Origin: CAVSRC01 sp963830205
GTDB lineage: Bacteria > Pseudomonadota > Alphaproteobacteria > Rhizobiales > Kaistiaceae
NCBI GenBank assembly: GCA_963830205.1
Contig: CAWHLP010000043.1
Span: 62,001 to 126,000, forward strand
Direction of reading: 5' to 3'
Length of the DNA: 64,000 nt
A model generated the notes under the pieces. The model was not told the origin of the DNA. It ran no database searches and saw only the letters and a program-made list of their open reading frames with translations. Positions 8,587 through 17,582 of this stretch are shown here, in pieces. Each line of letters starts with the position of its first letter. Within the stretch, counting starts at the first letter, position 1. A program made the translations under genes and the position numbers.

Positions 8587-9285
8587 ATGAAATATCTCAG
8601 CGTTTGGGCGGTTCACCTGCTCACGGCAAGCGGGGCGGCGTTCGCCCTGGTGGCGGCGGTGGCCGCCGCCGACAAGTCGTGGCAGGTCGTCTTCCTCTTC
8701 CTCGGGCTGGCCATGATCATCGACGGCGTCGACGGCCCGATCGCCCGCAAGCTCGACGTCAAGGGGCGGTTGCCCTGGTTCGACGGAGCGACCCTCGACC
8801 TGGTGGTCGATTTCACCACCTATGTGCTGGTGCCGGCCCTGGTGCTGTCGCTCAGCGACCTACTGCCGCAACCCTATGCCACCGGCGCCGGCATCGTCGT
8901 GGCACTGGTCGGCGCGCTCTATTTCGCCGACAAGCGCATGAAGACGGCCGACCAGGCCTTCCGCGGCTTCCCGGCGGTGTGGAACGCCGTCGTCTACCAG
9001 CTCATGGTCTACAAGTTCCCGGAAGCGGTCACGATCCTCATCATCCTCGTCTTTGCCGTGCTCACCTTCCTGCCGGTGGAGTTCGTCCATCCCATGCGGG
9101 TCAAGCGCCTGCGGCCGCTCACCTTCACCATGTCGGTCGCCTGGGGGCTGCTGGCGGTGGCCGCCCTCATCGAGAACCTCAATCCCGGTTGGCTGGTGCT
9201 GACCCTGTTCTCGATCGTCAACCTCTACTTCGCCGGCATCGGCGTGTTCCTTCAGGTGACGCGCCCCAAGGCGGCGGCCGGCTAG
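8587..9285 (+). CDS. pcs: Phosphatidylcholine synthase
   Basis: 232 residues, integral membrane CDP-alcohol phosphotransferase. The catalytic motif is complete in DGVDGPIARKLDVKGRLPWFDGATLDLVVDF (DG-x2-AR-x8-G-x3-D-x3-D pattern with Pcs-type spacing). Pcs condenses CDP-diacylglycerol with choline to give phosphatidylcholine directly, a route typical of plant- or host-associated alphaproteobacteria. ATG 8587 was chosen; a GTG at 8575 adds four residues. It heads a tight plus-strand group: terC follows after 10 bp, then the MFS gene (ATGA overlap) and qor (2-bp gap). Confidence 0.95.
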   Translation: MKYLSVWAVHLLTASGAAFALVAAVAAADKSWQVVFLFLGLAMIIDGVDGPIARKLDVKGRLPWFDGATLDLVVDFTTYVLVPALVLSLSDLLPQPYATGAGIVVALVGALYFADKRMKTADQAFRGFPAVWNAVVYQLMVYKFPEAVTILIILVFAVLTFLPVEFVHPMRVKRLRPLTFTMSVAWGLLAVAALIENLNPGWLVLTLFSIVNLYFAGIGVFLQVTRPKAAAG

Positions 9286-9295
9286 GAGGAGAGCG

Positions 9296-10033
9296 ATGTC
9301 GCTCATCGGGTGGATCGTCGATCCCGCGATCCTCGCCAGCTTCGTGACGCTCACCGTCATGGAGGTGGTGCTCGGCATCGACAACATCATCTTCATCTCG
9401 GTGATCGTCGGGCGCCTGCCGGCGGAGCAGTCGAAGCGCGCCCGCCAGATCGGCCTGGCGCTGGCGCTGGTCTTCCGCATCGCGCTCCTCAGCGTGCTGT
9501 TCTGGCTGATCCACCTGACCACGCCGCTGTTCACGCTCGCCGGTCACGCGTTCTCCTGGCGCGACCTCGTGCTGCTCGCCGGCGGCTTCTTCCTGCTGGT
9601 CAAGGCGACCCACGAGATCCACAAGGACGTCGAGGGCGAGGCGGAGGCTAACGGCGCCGACGGCGGCGCCGGGTCCGGCTTCGCCATGATCGTTTCGCAG
9701 ATCGCCGTCATCGACCTCGTCTTCTCGGTCGATTCGATCGTCACCGCCATCGGCATGGCCGAATACATCGGCGTCATGATCGCCGCGGTCGTCGTCGCCG
9801 TAGCCATCATGTACGCCGCCTCCGGCGCGGTCGCCGGCTTCATTTCCCGCCACCCGACCACCCGCATGCTGGCGCTCGCCTTCCTGCTGATGATCGGCTT
9901 CGCCCTGGTTGCCGACGGCATCGGCTTCCACATTCCGCGCGCCTACCTCTACACCGCCATGGCCTTCTCGGCCGCGGTCGAGGCGCTCAACATCGTCGCG
10001 CGCCGCAATCGCAGGAAGCAGAACGGGCCATGA
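9296..10033 (+). CDS. TerC family integral membrane protein
   Basis: 245 residues with about seven transmembrane helices. The two conserved acidic helix motifs of the family are present: MEVVLGIDNIIFISVIVGRLP near residue 22 and DLVFSVDSIVTAIG near residue 141; their aspartates are proposed metal ligands. TerC proteins include Mn exporters (Alx/MeeF type) and tellurite-resistance components; the 245-residue YgdQ/YoaE-like form has no CBS or CorC domain. GGAGGAGAG lies just before ATG 9296. It lies within the pcs-terC-MFS-qor group, whose common purpose is not obvious. Confidence 0.92.
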   Translation: MSLIGWIVDPAILASFVTLTVMEVVLGIDNIIFISVIVGRLPAEQSKRARQIGLALALVFRIALLSVLFWLIHLTTPLFTLAGHAFSWRDLVLLAGGFFLLVKATHEIHKDVEGEAEANGADGGAGSGFAMIVSQIAVIDLVFSVDSIVTAIGMAEYIGVMIAAVVVAVAIMYAASGAVAGFISRHPTTRMLALAFLLMIGFALVADGIGFHIPRAYLYTAMAFSAAVEALNIVARRNRRKQNGP

Positions 10034-11238
10034 GCAGAATGGGCGGCCGGCCGGCGCGGGCGGGCTGGTTCACGCCGCCGCGCCTGATCATGGCGGTGTT
10101 CTTCCTCCAGGCGGTGGCGATCACCAACTGGTTCCCGCGCATTCCCGACGTGCAGCAGCGCCTGGGCCTGAGCCCCGGCGAGTTGTCGATCTGCCTGCTC
10201 GCCATGTCATTGGGCATCTTCCTGATGACCATCTTCAACGGTCCCCTCATCGCCCGCTATTCGGCGCGCACGGTGATGACCGTGGGCATGTGCACCTACT
10301 ACCCCATGCTCGTCCTGCCGGGGCTCGCCTGGAACGGCCCGACGCTCTTCCTCTTCCTGTTCGTGCTCGGCCTCGTCTACGTCCTCGTCGACGTCGCCAT
10401 GAACGTCGAGGCGGCGCGCATCCAGGATGCCGTCGGCCGGCGCATCATGAGCACCTGCCACGGCTTCTGGAGCATCGGCGCGGTCATCGGTTCGGTGATG
10501 GGCGCGCAGTTCGCCGAGGCCGGGGTGCCCACCTGGCTCCATCTGCTCATCATCGGCTGCCTGCTGGTGCCTGTCGGCCTGACACCGGCGCGCGCGCTGC
10601 CGGTGCTGGCAGCAGCGGCGCCGACGACGGGCCGCCGCCGACCGCTGATCGCGCTCCCGACCGCGGCGCTCGCCGGCCTGTGCATCTACGTTTTCGGCGC
10701 GGTGCTGGCCGAGCTCAGCGCACGCAACTGGGGGGCGGCCTTCCTGCGCGACGTGCTCGGCTCCTCGGCCGCCGCCACCGGCTGGGGCCTCGGCGCCCTG
10801 TCGCTGACCATGGCGATCGGCCGGCTGGCCGGCGACCGGCTGGCCGAGACGCTCGGACCGGTGGTGCTCGGGCGTTTCTGCGCCGTCGTCGCCGTCGCCG
10901 GCATGGCGGCGCTGGCCTTTGCCGGCAACCTGCCGTTGGCGCTCGCCGGCTTTGCCGCCATCGGCTTCGGCGTCTCGGTCGGCTTCCCCCTGGCGCTCAC
11001 CGCTGCTGCCGCGCACACCGACCGTCCGCCCGCGATCAACGTGGCGTCGCTGGCGCTGATCGCCTATAGCGGATCGCTGGTGGGGCCACCGCTGGTCGGC
11101 TTCGTTGCCGACGCGGCGGGACTGCGTTTCGGCCTGGCGTCGCTCCTGCCGCTGATGATCTTGAGCGCGCTGTTCGCCGGTTCGCTGGGGCGATCGAAGC
11201 CGGCCCCCGCAACGGACAATGCAATGAAGGGAGGCTAA
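10030..11238 (+). CDS. MFS transporter (YbjJ/FucP-like)
   Basis: 402 residues, twelve predicted membrane segments. The start is coupled to terC by an ATGA overlap (10030-10033). WFPRIPDVQQRLGLSPGELSICLLAMSLG in the first helical pair and CHGFWSIGAVIGSVMGA are characteristic of the YbjJ-like branch of the major facilitator superfamily; the C-terminal half repeats the fold after a basic loop (TTGRRRPLIALP). The substrate is unknown; relatives are annotated as fucose/sugar or uncharacterised exporters. Confidence 0.88.
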   Translation: MSRMGGRPARAGWFTPPRLIMAVFFLQAVAITNWFPRIPDVQQRLGLSPGELSICLLAMSLGIFLMTIFNGPLIARYSARTVMTVGMCTYYPMLVLPGLAWNGPTLFLFLFVLGLVYVLVDVAMNVEAARIQDAVGRRIMSTCHGFWSIGAVIGSVMGAQFAEAGVPTWLHLLIIGCLLVPVGLTPARALPVLAAAAPTTGRRRPLIALPTAALAGLCIYVFGAVLAELSARNWGAAFLRDVLGSSAAATGWGLGALSLTMAIGRLAGDRLAETLGPVVLGRFCAVVAVAGMAALAFAGNLPLALAGFAAIGFGVSVGFPLALTAAAAHTDRPPAINVASLALIAYSGSLVGPPLVGFVADAAGLRFGLASLLPLMILSALFAGSLGRSKPAPATDNAMKGG

Positions 11239-11240
11239 CG

Positions 11241-12218
11241 ATGCCCCACGCAATCAGGATCGAACAGCAGGGTGGCCCGGAGGTGATGCACTGGGTGGAG
11301 GTACCCATGCCCGAGCCCGGCGCCTGCCAGGTGCGCGTGCGCCACACCGCCATCGGCGTCAACTTCGTCGACGTCTACAACCGCGCCGGCATCTACAAGG
11401 GGGCGAAGCTGCCCTTCACGCCGGGCGCCGAAGCGGCGGGCGTTGTCGACAAGCTCGGCGCCGGCGTGACCTCGCTCAAGCTCGGCGATCGCGTCGTCTA
11501 TCAGGACCGCTCGTCCGGCGCCTACGCCGAGTATGGCCTGATCCCGGCCGAGCGGGCCATCAGGCTGCCCGATGGCATCGACGACAAGACGGCTGCGGCT
11601 GGCTTCCTCAAGGGCGTCACCGTCGATTACCTGCTGCTCAGAACCTTCAAGGTCGGACCTCAGCACACCGTGCTCTTCCATGCCGCCTCCGGCGGCGTCG
11701 GTACGATTGCCGGCCAATGGCTGAAGGCGATCGGCGCCACCAGCATCGGCACGGTCGGTTCCGAGGAGAAGGCGGAGCGCGCCCGTGCCCACGGTTATGA
11801 CCACGTCATCAACTACACGACGGAGGATTTCGTCGCGCGGGTGCTTGAGATCACCGACGGCGGGAAATGCGACGTAGTCTACGATTCGGTCGGCAAGGAC
11901 ACCTTCCCGGGCTCGCTCGATTGCTTGAAGACGCTGGGCATGTGGGTCTCCTTCGGCCAGTCGTCGGGGATGGTGCCGCCGTTCCAGGTCAGCCTCCTGC
12001 AGCAGAAGGGCGGCCTCTTCGCTACGCGGCCGACGACGGCGCACTATTTCGCCCGGAGCGAGGATCTGGAGATCGCCGCTGCCAACCTGTTCGCCCTGCT
12101 GCTCGACGGCTCGATCAAGGTCGAGATCGGCCAGACCTTCGCGCTCAAGGATGCGGCCGAGGCCCACCGGGCGCTGGAGGCCCGGCGGACCACGGGCGCG
12201 ACCGTGCTGATTCCCTGA
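11241..12218 (+). CDS. NADPH:quinone oxidoreductase (zinc-independent MDR)
   Basis: 325 residues of the QOR/zeta-crystallin branch of medium-chain dehydrogenases. Seen: GVNFVDVYNRAGIYKGAKLPF (substrate-domain signature), GAEAAGVVDKLGAGV, and the NADPH-binding HAASGGVGTIAGQWLKAIGA near residue 150. The zinc-binding cysteines of alcohol dehydrogenases are absent. It reduces quinones by one electron, or enones, using NADPH. It follows the MFS gene after 2 bp with AGGGAGG before ATG 11241, and is the last gene of the pcs group; a 172-bp gap separates it from the purine cluster. Confidence 0.92.
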   Translation: MPHAIRIEQQGGPEVMHWVEVPMPEPGACQVRVRHTAIGVNFVDVYNRAGIYKGAKLPFTPGAEAAGVVDKLGAGVTSLKLGDRVVYQDRSSGAYAEYGLIPAERAIRLPDGIDDKTAAAGFLKGVTVDYLLLRTFKVGPQHTVLFHAASGGVGTIAGQWLKAIGATSIGTVGSEEKAERARAHGYDHVINYTTEDFVARVLEITDGGKCDVVYDSVGKDTFPGSLDCLKTLGMWVSFGQSSGMVPPFQVSLLQQKGGLFATRPTTAHYFARSEDLEIAAANLFALLLDGSIKVEIGQTFALKDAAEAHRALEARRTTGATVLIP

Positions 12219-12390
12219 CTGAGGGATGCCGCAAAAGCGGGCAGGCCTGATGAAATTAGGGGTTTGATCGAGAATTGGGCATAATCCATTGTCGAGGCTT
12301 GGACTCTCCCGAAAAACCGGCAGAGTCGGGGGCGGACGGCAAAGCGGTCCGGTCGGCCGCGGAGCGTTTGCGTAAGGATCGGGTGTCGCG

Positions 12391-12738
12391 ATGGGGCGCC
12401 TTACAACTCATGTCCTGGACACGGCGGCGGGCGCGCCAGCGGCCGGGTTGACCATAGAGCTGTTCCGGCTGGACGGCGGCGAGACGCGGGTGGCGAGCGC
12501 GCGCACCAATGACGACGGCCGGGTCGACCGGCCGCTGCTCGAAGGCGCCGCGTTCACGGCGGGCGTCTACGAACTACGCTTCCATGCCGGCGACTATCTG
12601 CGCGAACGCCACGACCTGCCGCGCCCGGCCTTCCTCGACGTGGTGCCGATCCGCTTCGGCATCGCCGCGCCGGACCAGCATTACCACGTGCCGCTGCTCC
12701 TCTCGCCCTACGGCTATTCCACCTATCGGGGCAGCTGA
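12391..12738 (+). CDS. uraH: 5-hydroxyisourate hydrolase (transthyretin-like)
   Basis: 115 residues, normal for HIUase. The family N-terminal box LTTHVLDTAAGAPA and the diagnostic C-terminal YRGS tetrapeptide are both intact. It hydrolyses 5-hydroxyisourate, the product of urate oxidation, to OHCU, which UraD then decarboxylates. First gene of the purine cluster; its TGA overlaps the xdhA ATG by one base (12736-12740), indicating translational coupling. The promoter should lie in the 172 bp upstream; I could not fix a convincing -35/-10 pair there. Confidence 0.96.
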   Translation: MGRLTTHVLDTAAGAPAAGLTIELFRLDGGETRVASARTNDDGRVDRPLLEGAAFTAGVYELRFHAGDYLRERHDLPRPAFLDVVPIRFGIAAPDQHYHVPLLLSPYGYSTYRGS

Positions 12739-14225
12739 TGCGCCAGACCATCCGCTTCATCCGCAAGAGCCATCTGGTCGAACTCGCCGACGTCGACCCG
12801 GACACGCTGCTGCTCGACTATCTGCGCGAGAGCGAAGGCGCCACCGGCACCAAGGAAGGCTGCGGCGAGGGCGATTGCGGCGCCTGCACGGTGGCGCTCG
12901 GCCGCATGCGCCACGGCCGGCTGACCTACGAGCCGGTCAATGCCTGCATCACGCTTCTCGGACAGGTGGACGGCGCCGAAGTGGTGACGGTCGAGGACCT
13001 GACCGCCCCCGACGGTTCGCTGCACCCGATCCAGCGCGAGATGGTCGAGCGCCACGCCTCGCAATGCGGCTTCTGCACGCCGGGCTTCGTCATGGCGCTG
13101 TTCGCCATGTACCAGTCGACCGACGGCAGCGTGACGCGCGACGAGGTCAATGACTGGATCGCCGGCAACCTCTGCCGCTGCACCGGCTACCGGCCGATCG
13201 TCGATGCGGCCGTCGCCGCCTGCGATCGCGGCCGCCACGACCGCTTCCGCACCGGCCGCGAGGACATGGCCGGCGTGCTCACCTTCCTCGCCGACAACGA
13301 GGACGTCTTCATCGGCGACGAGCGGCGCTTCTTCGCCGCGCCGGCCAATCTCGACCGCCTGGCGGAGCTCTACGAGCGCTACCCGGACGCCACCATCGTT
13401 GCCGGCGGCACCGATGTCGGCCTGTGGATCACCAAGCAGCTCCGCGACCTGCCGCGCATCATCTCGGTCGGCAAGGTGCTCGACTTCAACCGCATCGACG
13501 ACACCGGCCACGAACTGGTCATCGGCGCCGGCGCCACCTATGCGGAGGTCGAGCCCTATCTCGCCGCCATCGATCCGGACATCGGCGAATTGCTGCGCCG
13601 CCTCGGCTCCAAGCAGGTGCGCGCCAGCGGCACGGTCGGCGGCAACGTCGCCAACGGCTCGCCCATCGGCGACACGCCGCCGTTGCTCATCGCGCTGGAT
13701 GCGACGCTCTCCCTGCGCAAGGGCAGGCAGGTGCGCTCCCTGCCGGTCGGCGATTTCTTCATCGCCTACGGCAAGCAGGCGCGCCAGCCGGGCGAACTGG
13801 TCACCGCGATCACCGTGCCCTACCTCAGCGATCGCGACATCTTCCGCTGCTACAAGGTGACCAAGCGCTTTGACCAGGACATTTCCTCGGTGATGGGCGC
13901 CTTCCGCTTCACCCTCGACGCCGAGGGCATCGTCGTCGACGCGCGGCTCGCCTATGGCGGCATGGCGGCGACCCCCAAGCGGGCGGCCGCGGCCGAGACC
14001 CAGCTGCTCGGTCATCCCATTCGCGAAGCGCGGGTATGGGGCCTGGCCTTCGCCGCGTTGCGCGAGGACTTCGCCCCGATGGACGATCATCGGGCCAGCG
14101 CCCGCTACCGCGCCGAGACCGCTCACGCGCTTCTCGGCAAGGCGCTGATCGAGGCGTCGGGGACCGCCAGCACGCGCACGCGCGTTATCGGGCACCGGGA
14201 GAAGGAAGCCCATGGAGCCGCCTGA
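12738..14225 (+). CDS. xdhA: Xanthine dehydrogenase small subunit (2Fe-2S/FAD)
   Basis: 495 residues. The N-terminal plant-type ferredoxin domain has CGEGDCGACTVALG and NACITLL; the second 2Fe-2S domain has QCGFCTPGFVMAL and NLCRCTGYRPI (residues about 105-155). The FAD domain follows with the IVAGGTDVGLWITK and GGNVANGSPIGDTPPLLIALDA loops. With XdhB it oxidises hypoxanthine and xanthine to urate, passing electrons from molybdenum through the iron-sulfur clusters to FAD and NAD+. It overlaps uraH by one base and xdhB by 14 bases. Confidence 0.97.
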   Translation: MRQTIRFIRKSHLVELADVDPDTLLLDYLRESEGATGTKEGCGEGDCGACTVALGRMRHGRLTYEPVNACITLLGQVDGAEVVTVEDLTAPDGSLHPIQREMVERHASQCGFCTPGFVMALFAMYQSTDGSVTRDEVNDWIAGNLCRCTGYRPIVDAAVAACDRGRHDRFRTGREDMAGVLTFLADNEDVFIGDERRFFAAPANLDRLAELYERYPDATIVAGGTDVGLWITKQLRDLPRIISVGKVLDFNRIDDTGHELVIGAGATYAEVEPYLAAIDPDIGELLRRLGSKQVRASGTVGGNVANGSPIGDTPPLLIALDATLSLRKGRQVRSLPVGDFFIAYGKQARQPGELVTAITVPYLSDRDIFRCYKVTKRFDQDISSVMGAFRFTLDAEGIVVDARLAYGGMAATPKRAAAAETQLLGHPIREARVWGLAFAALREDFAPMDDHRASARYRAETAHALLGKALIEASGTASTRTRVIGHREKEAHGAA

Positions 14226-16590
14226 TCCGATCGCCGGCGTCGCCGAGCCCAGGCCCGCCGCCCGCAGCGCGCCGCCACGGCGCGAGGAGAGCCTTGCCGT
14301 CGTGCGCCAGCCGATCGCCCACGACAGCGCGACCAAGCACGTCACCGGCGCCGCCATCTACATCGACGACCAGCGTGTGCCGGCCGGCACGCTGCATCTG
14401 GCGCCGGGCTATGCGCCGATCGCCGCCGGCCGCGTCACCACGCTCGACCTCGAGCCGGTGCGCGCCGCGCCCGGCGTCGTCGCCGTGCTCACCGCCGCCG
14501 ACATTCCCGGCCGCAACGACATCAGCTCCAAGGGGATCGGCGACGATGCGCTGATCGCCGAGAGCCAGATCATGTTCTACGGCCAGGTGCTGTTCGTGGT
14601 GGTCGCCGAGACCCGCCTTGCGGCCCGCCGGGCGGCGCGCCTGGCGCGCATCGCCACCGCGCCGACCATGCCGGCGATCGACGTCGACGATGCCATCGTC
14701 GCCGGCACCACGGTGCTCGACGACTACAAGTTCGAGCGTGGCGAACCGATCGAGGAGCTCGAGCGCTCGCCCCGCCGGATCATCGGCGAATTCCGCCTCG
14801 GCGGTCAGGAGCATTTCTACCTGGAAGGCCAGGTGGCGCTGGCCATCCCCGGCGAGGACGGCGACATGGTCGTGCACTCCTCGACCCAGCACCCGAGCGA
14901 GGTGCAGCACACCATCGCGCACGTCCTCGGCCTCCACGACAACGCCGTCACCGTCGAGGTGCGGCGCATGGGCGGCGGCTTCGGCGGCAAGGAGAGCCAG
15001 GCGACGCAATGGGCGGCACTTGCCGCTCTGGCGGCATGGAAGACCGGCGCCCCGTGCAAGCTCCGGCTCGACCGCGACGACGACATGACCATGACCGGCA
15101 AGCGCCACGACTTCCGCGTCGACTACACCGCCGGCATCTCGCGCGAGGGCGGCCTGCGCTCGGTCGACGTGACGCTGTCGGCGCGCTGCGGCTATTCCGA
15201 GGACCTGTCGCTGGGCGTCGTCGACCGCACCATGTTCCACGCCGACAACGCCTACTACTACCCGTCGTGCCGCATCGTCACCCGGCGCATGCGCACCAAC
15301 ACCGTGTCCAACACCGCCTTCCGCGGCTTCGGCGGCCCCCAGGGCATGCTCTTCGCCGAGCGCATGATGGACCACATCGCCTATGTCACCGGCCACGACC
15401 CGCTCGATGTGCGCAAGGCGAATTTCTACGAAGGCGTCGGCCGCGACCGCACGCCCTACGGCATGCGCGTCGAGGACAACATCCTCAAGGAGCTGGTCGG
15501 CGAGCTCGAACGCACCAGCGACTACCGCGCCCGCCGCGCCGCGATCACCGAATTCAACGCCACCAGCCCGGTGCTCAAGAAGGGCATCGCGCTCACCCCG
15601 ATCAAGTTCGGCATCTCCTTCACCCTCATCCACCTCAACCAGGCCGGCGCGCTCGTCCACCTCTATCGCGACGGTTCCATCAGCCTCAATCACGGCGGCA
15701 CCGAGATGGGGCAGGGGCTGTTCATCAAGGTGGCCCAGGTGGTCGCCGAGGAATTCGGCGTCAGCGTCGACAAGGTGAAGATCACCGCCACCTCGACCGC
15801 CAAGGTGCCCAACACCTCGCCGACCGCGGCCTCCGCCGGAACCGACCTCAACGCCCAGGCGGCACTCGCCGCTTGCCGTGAGATCAAGGACCGGCTCTAC
15901 GCCTTCATCGAGGAGAAGTGGAACGTCGAGCGCGCCCGCGTCGAGTTCCGCAACGGCGAGGTCCTGATCGGCAACCGCACCATGCCGCTGTCGGAGCTCG
16001 CCAACACCGCCTACACCTCGCGCGTCCACCTGTCCTCGGCCGCCTTCTACAAGACGCCGCTCATCCACTGGGACCGCGAGAAGGCGACCGGCCGGCCGTT
16101 CTTCTATTTCGCCTATGGCGCCGCCTGCTCGGAGGTGACCATCGACACCATGACCGGCGAGATGCGGGTCGAGCGCGTCGATATCCTCCACGACGTCGGC
16201 AAGTCGCTCAACCCGGCCATCGACATCGGCCAGATCGAGGGCGGCTTCGTCCAGGGCATGGGCTGGCTGACCACCGAGGAACTGGTGTGGGACTCGGCCG
16301 GGCGGCTGATGACCCACGCGCCCTCGACCTACAAGATCCCGACCGCTTCCGACGTGCCCGCCGATTTCCGCGTCGCCTTGTTCGAGTCGGGCGGCAACCG
16401 CGAGGATTCGATCTTCCGCTCCAAGGCGGTGGGCGAACCGCCGCTGATGCTGGCGCTCTCGGTGTTTTCGGCGATCACCGACGCCATCCTCAGCCTCAAG
16501 CCGGCGGTCTTCCCGCGTCTCGATGCTCCGGCCACGCCCGAGGCGATCATGCGCGCCGTGCGCGCCACCACCAGCGGAGCCGAGACATGA
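14212..16590 (+). CDS. xdhB: Xanthine dehydrogenase molybdopterin-binding subunit
   Basis: 792 residues, usual length. Molybdenum-cofactor signatures are in order: RMGGGFGGKESQ (residue about 253), NTAFRGFGGPQGML, NHGGTEMGQGLFIKVAQV, and the catalytic glutamate in KAVGEPPLMLALSVF (Glu about 743). N-terminal residues 30-60 hold the VTGAAIYIDD entry motif. ATG 14212 lies inside the end of xdhA; the TGA overlaps the xdhC ATG (ATGA, 16587-16590). This is the substrate-binding subunit of the xanthine dehydrogenase heterodimer, in the cytoplasm. Confidence 0.97.
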   Translation: MEPPDPIAGVAEPRPAARSAPPRREESLAVVRQPIAHDSATKHVTGAAIYIDDQRVPAGTLHLAPGYAPIAAGRVTTLDLEPVRAAPGVVAVLTAADIPGRNDISSKGIGDDALIAESQIMFYGQVLFVVVAETRLAARRAARLARIATAPTMPAIDVDDAIVAGTTVLDDYKFERGEPIEELERSPRRIIGEFRLGGQEHFYLEGQVALAIPGEDGDMVVHSSTQHPSEVQHTIAHVLGLHDNAVTVEVRRMGGGFGGKESQATQWAALAALAAWKTGAPCKLRLDRDDDMTMTGKRHDFRVDYTAGISREGGLRSVDVTLSARCGYSEDLSLGVVDRTMFHADNAYYYPSCRIVTRRMRTNTVSNTAFRGFGGPQGMLFAERMMDHIAYVTGHDPLDVRKANFYEGVGRDRTPYGMRVEDNILKELVGELERTSDYRARRAAITEFNATSPVLKKGIALTPIKFGISFTLIHLNQAGALVHLYRDGSISLNHGGTEMGQGLFIKVAQVVAEEFGVSVDKVKITATSTAKVPNTSPTAASAGTDLNAQAALAACREIKDRLYAFIEEKWNVERARVEFRNGEVLIGNRTMPLSELANTAYTSRVHLSSAAFYKTPLIHWDREKATGRPFFYFAYGAACSEVTIDTMTGEMRVERVDILHDVGKSLNPAIDIGQIEGGFVQGMGWLTTEELVWDSAGRLMTHAPSTYKIPTASDVPADFRVALFESGGNREDSIFRSKAVGEPPLMLALSVFSAITDAILSLKPAVFPRLDAPATPEAIMRAVRATTSGAET

Positions 16591-17582
16591 CCCCGGTGTG
16601 GCCGCGCGTGCTGGCCGGCATCGACCGCTACGGCCGCGTCGCCATGGTGACGCTGGCGGCCACCCGCGGCTCGGCGCCGCGCGAGGCCGGTGCCCGGCTC
16701 ATCGTCCATCCCGACGGCGGCTTCACCGGCACCATCGGCGGCGGCACGCTGGAATGGCGGGCGCTCGCCGTAGCGCAGGCGGCGCTGGCCAATCCGCAGG
16801 CACCCAGGGCCGAGGTGCGCCGCTATGCGCTCGGGCCGGAGCTTGGCCAATGCTGCGGCGGCAATGTCGACCTGATCGTCGAGGTCGTCGCGGCCGACCG
16901 GCGGGCGGCGGTGGCCGAACTGGTTGCACACGAAGCCGCGGGGCGGCTCGTCACGCGGGGCACGATCACGCCGGACGGCGTCGACCGAGAGATCGTCACC
17001 GAGGGCGAGATGGTCCCGGGCAGCGCCACGCTCGACGCCAACGTCGTCACCGAGGCCTTCGGCGACGACCGCCGGCTTTTGATCCTCTTTGGCGCCGGCC
17101 ATGTCGGCCGTGCCCTGGTGCTGGCGCTGGCGCCTCTGCCTTTCAGGGTCACCTGGGTCGACCCGCGTCCCGATGCCTTCCCGAGCCATGTGCCGGCGAA
17201 CGTCACGCTGCGCCAACTCGCCGAGCCGGCCGAGGCTCTGGCCGACGTTCCCGCCGGCAGCTTCGTCATCGTGATGAGCCACAGCCACCAGCTCGACCTG
17301 GCGCTCATCCACGCGGCGCTTTCCGACGATCGAATTCCCTATGTCGGGCTGATCGGATCGCAGACCAAGCGCGTCCGCTTCGAGAAGCGGCTGGCCGAAG
17401 CCGGCGTCCTGCCGCAGCGCATCGCCGAGCTTGTCTGCCCGATCGGGGTGAGCGGCATCCATTCCAAGCAACCGGCCGTGATCGCGGCGGCCACGGTCGC
17501 CGAACTCATCATCCGCGATGAGGCACTGCGGGCGGCAGCGGCGCCAGCCGAACTTGCAGCAAGAGGGCGGCGGCACGCCTGA
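16587..17582 (+). CDS. xdhC: Xanthine dehydrogenase accessory protein XdhC
   Basis: 331 residues. N-terminal XdhC domain with ATRGSAPREAGARLIVHPDGGFTGTIGGGTLE and the LGPELGQCCGGNVDLIVE motif holding the Mo-cofactor cysteines; C-terminal Rossmann domain with LLILFGAGHVGRALVLAL. XdhC binds molybdenum cofactor, promotes its sulfuration and inserts it into XdhB. The start overlaps the xdhB stop; its own stop overlaps the ABC ATPase start (TGATG at 17580-17584), which ties the oxidase to the downstream transporter. Confidence 0.96.
   Translation: MTPVWPRVLAGIDRYGRVAMVTLAATRGSAPREAGARLIVHPDGGFTGTIGGGTLEWRALAVAQAALANPQAPRAEVRRYALGPELGQCCGGNVDLIVEVVAADRRAAVAELVAHEAAGRLVTRGTITPDGVDREIVTEGEMVPGSATLDANVVTEAFGDDRRLLILFGAGHVGRALVLALAPLPFRVTWVDPRPDAFPSHVPANVTLRQLAEPAEALADVPAGSFVIVMSHSHQLDLALIHAALSDDRIPYVGLIGSQTKRVRFEKRLAEAGVLPQRIAELVCPIGVSGIHSKQPAVIAAATVAELIIRDEALRAAAAPAELAARGRRHA

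Noticed and set aside
12219..12390. Sigma-70 promoter or riboswitch before uraH
   Set aside because: CATAAT-like and TTGATC-like hexamers exist but with the wrong spacing, and no conserved purine-riboswitch core is visible.
14185..16317. 710-residue minus-strand open frame
   Set aside because: Shadow of xdhB caused by high GC; low-complexity composition, no start context.
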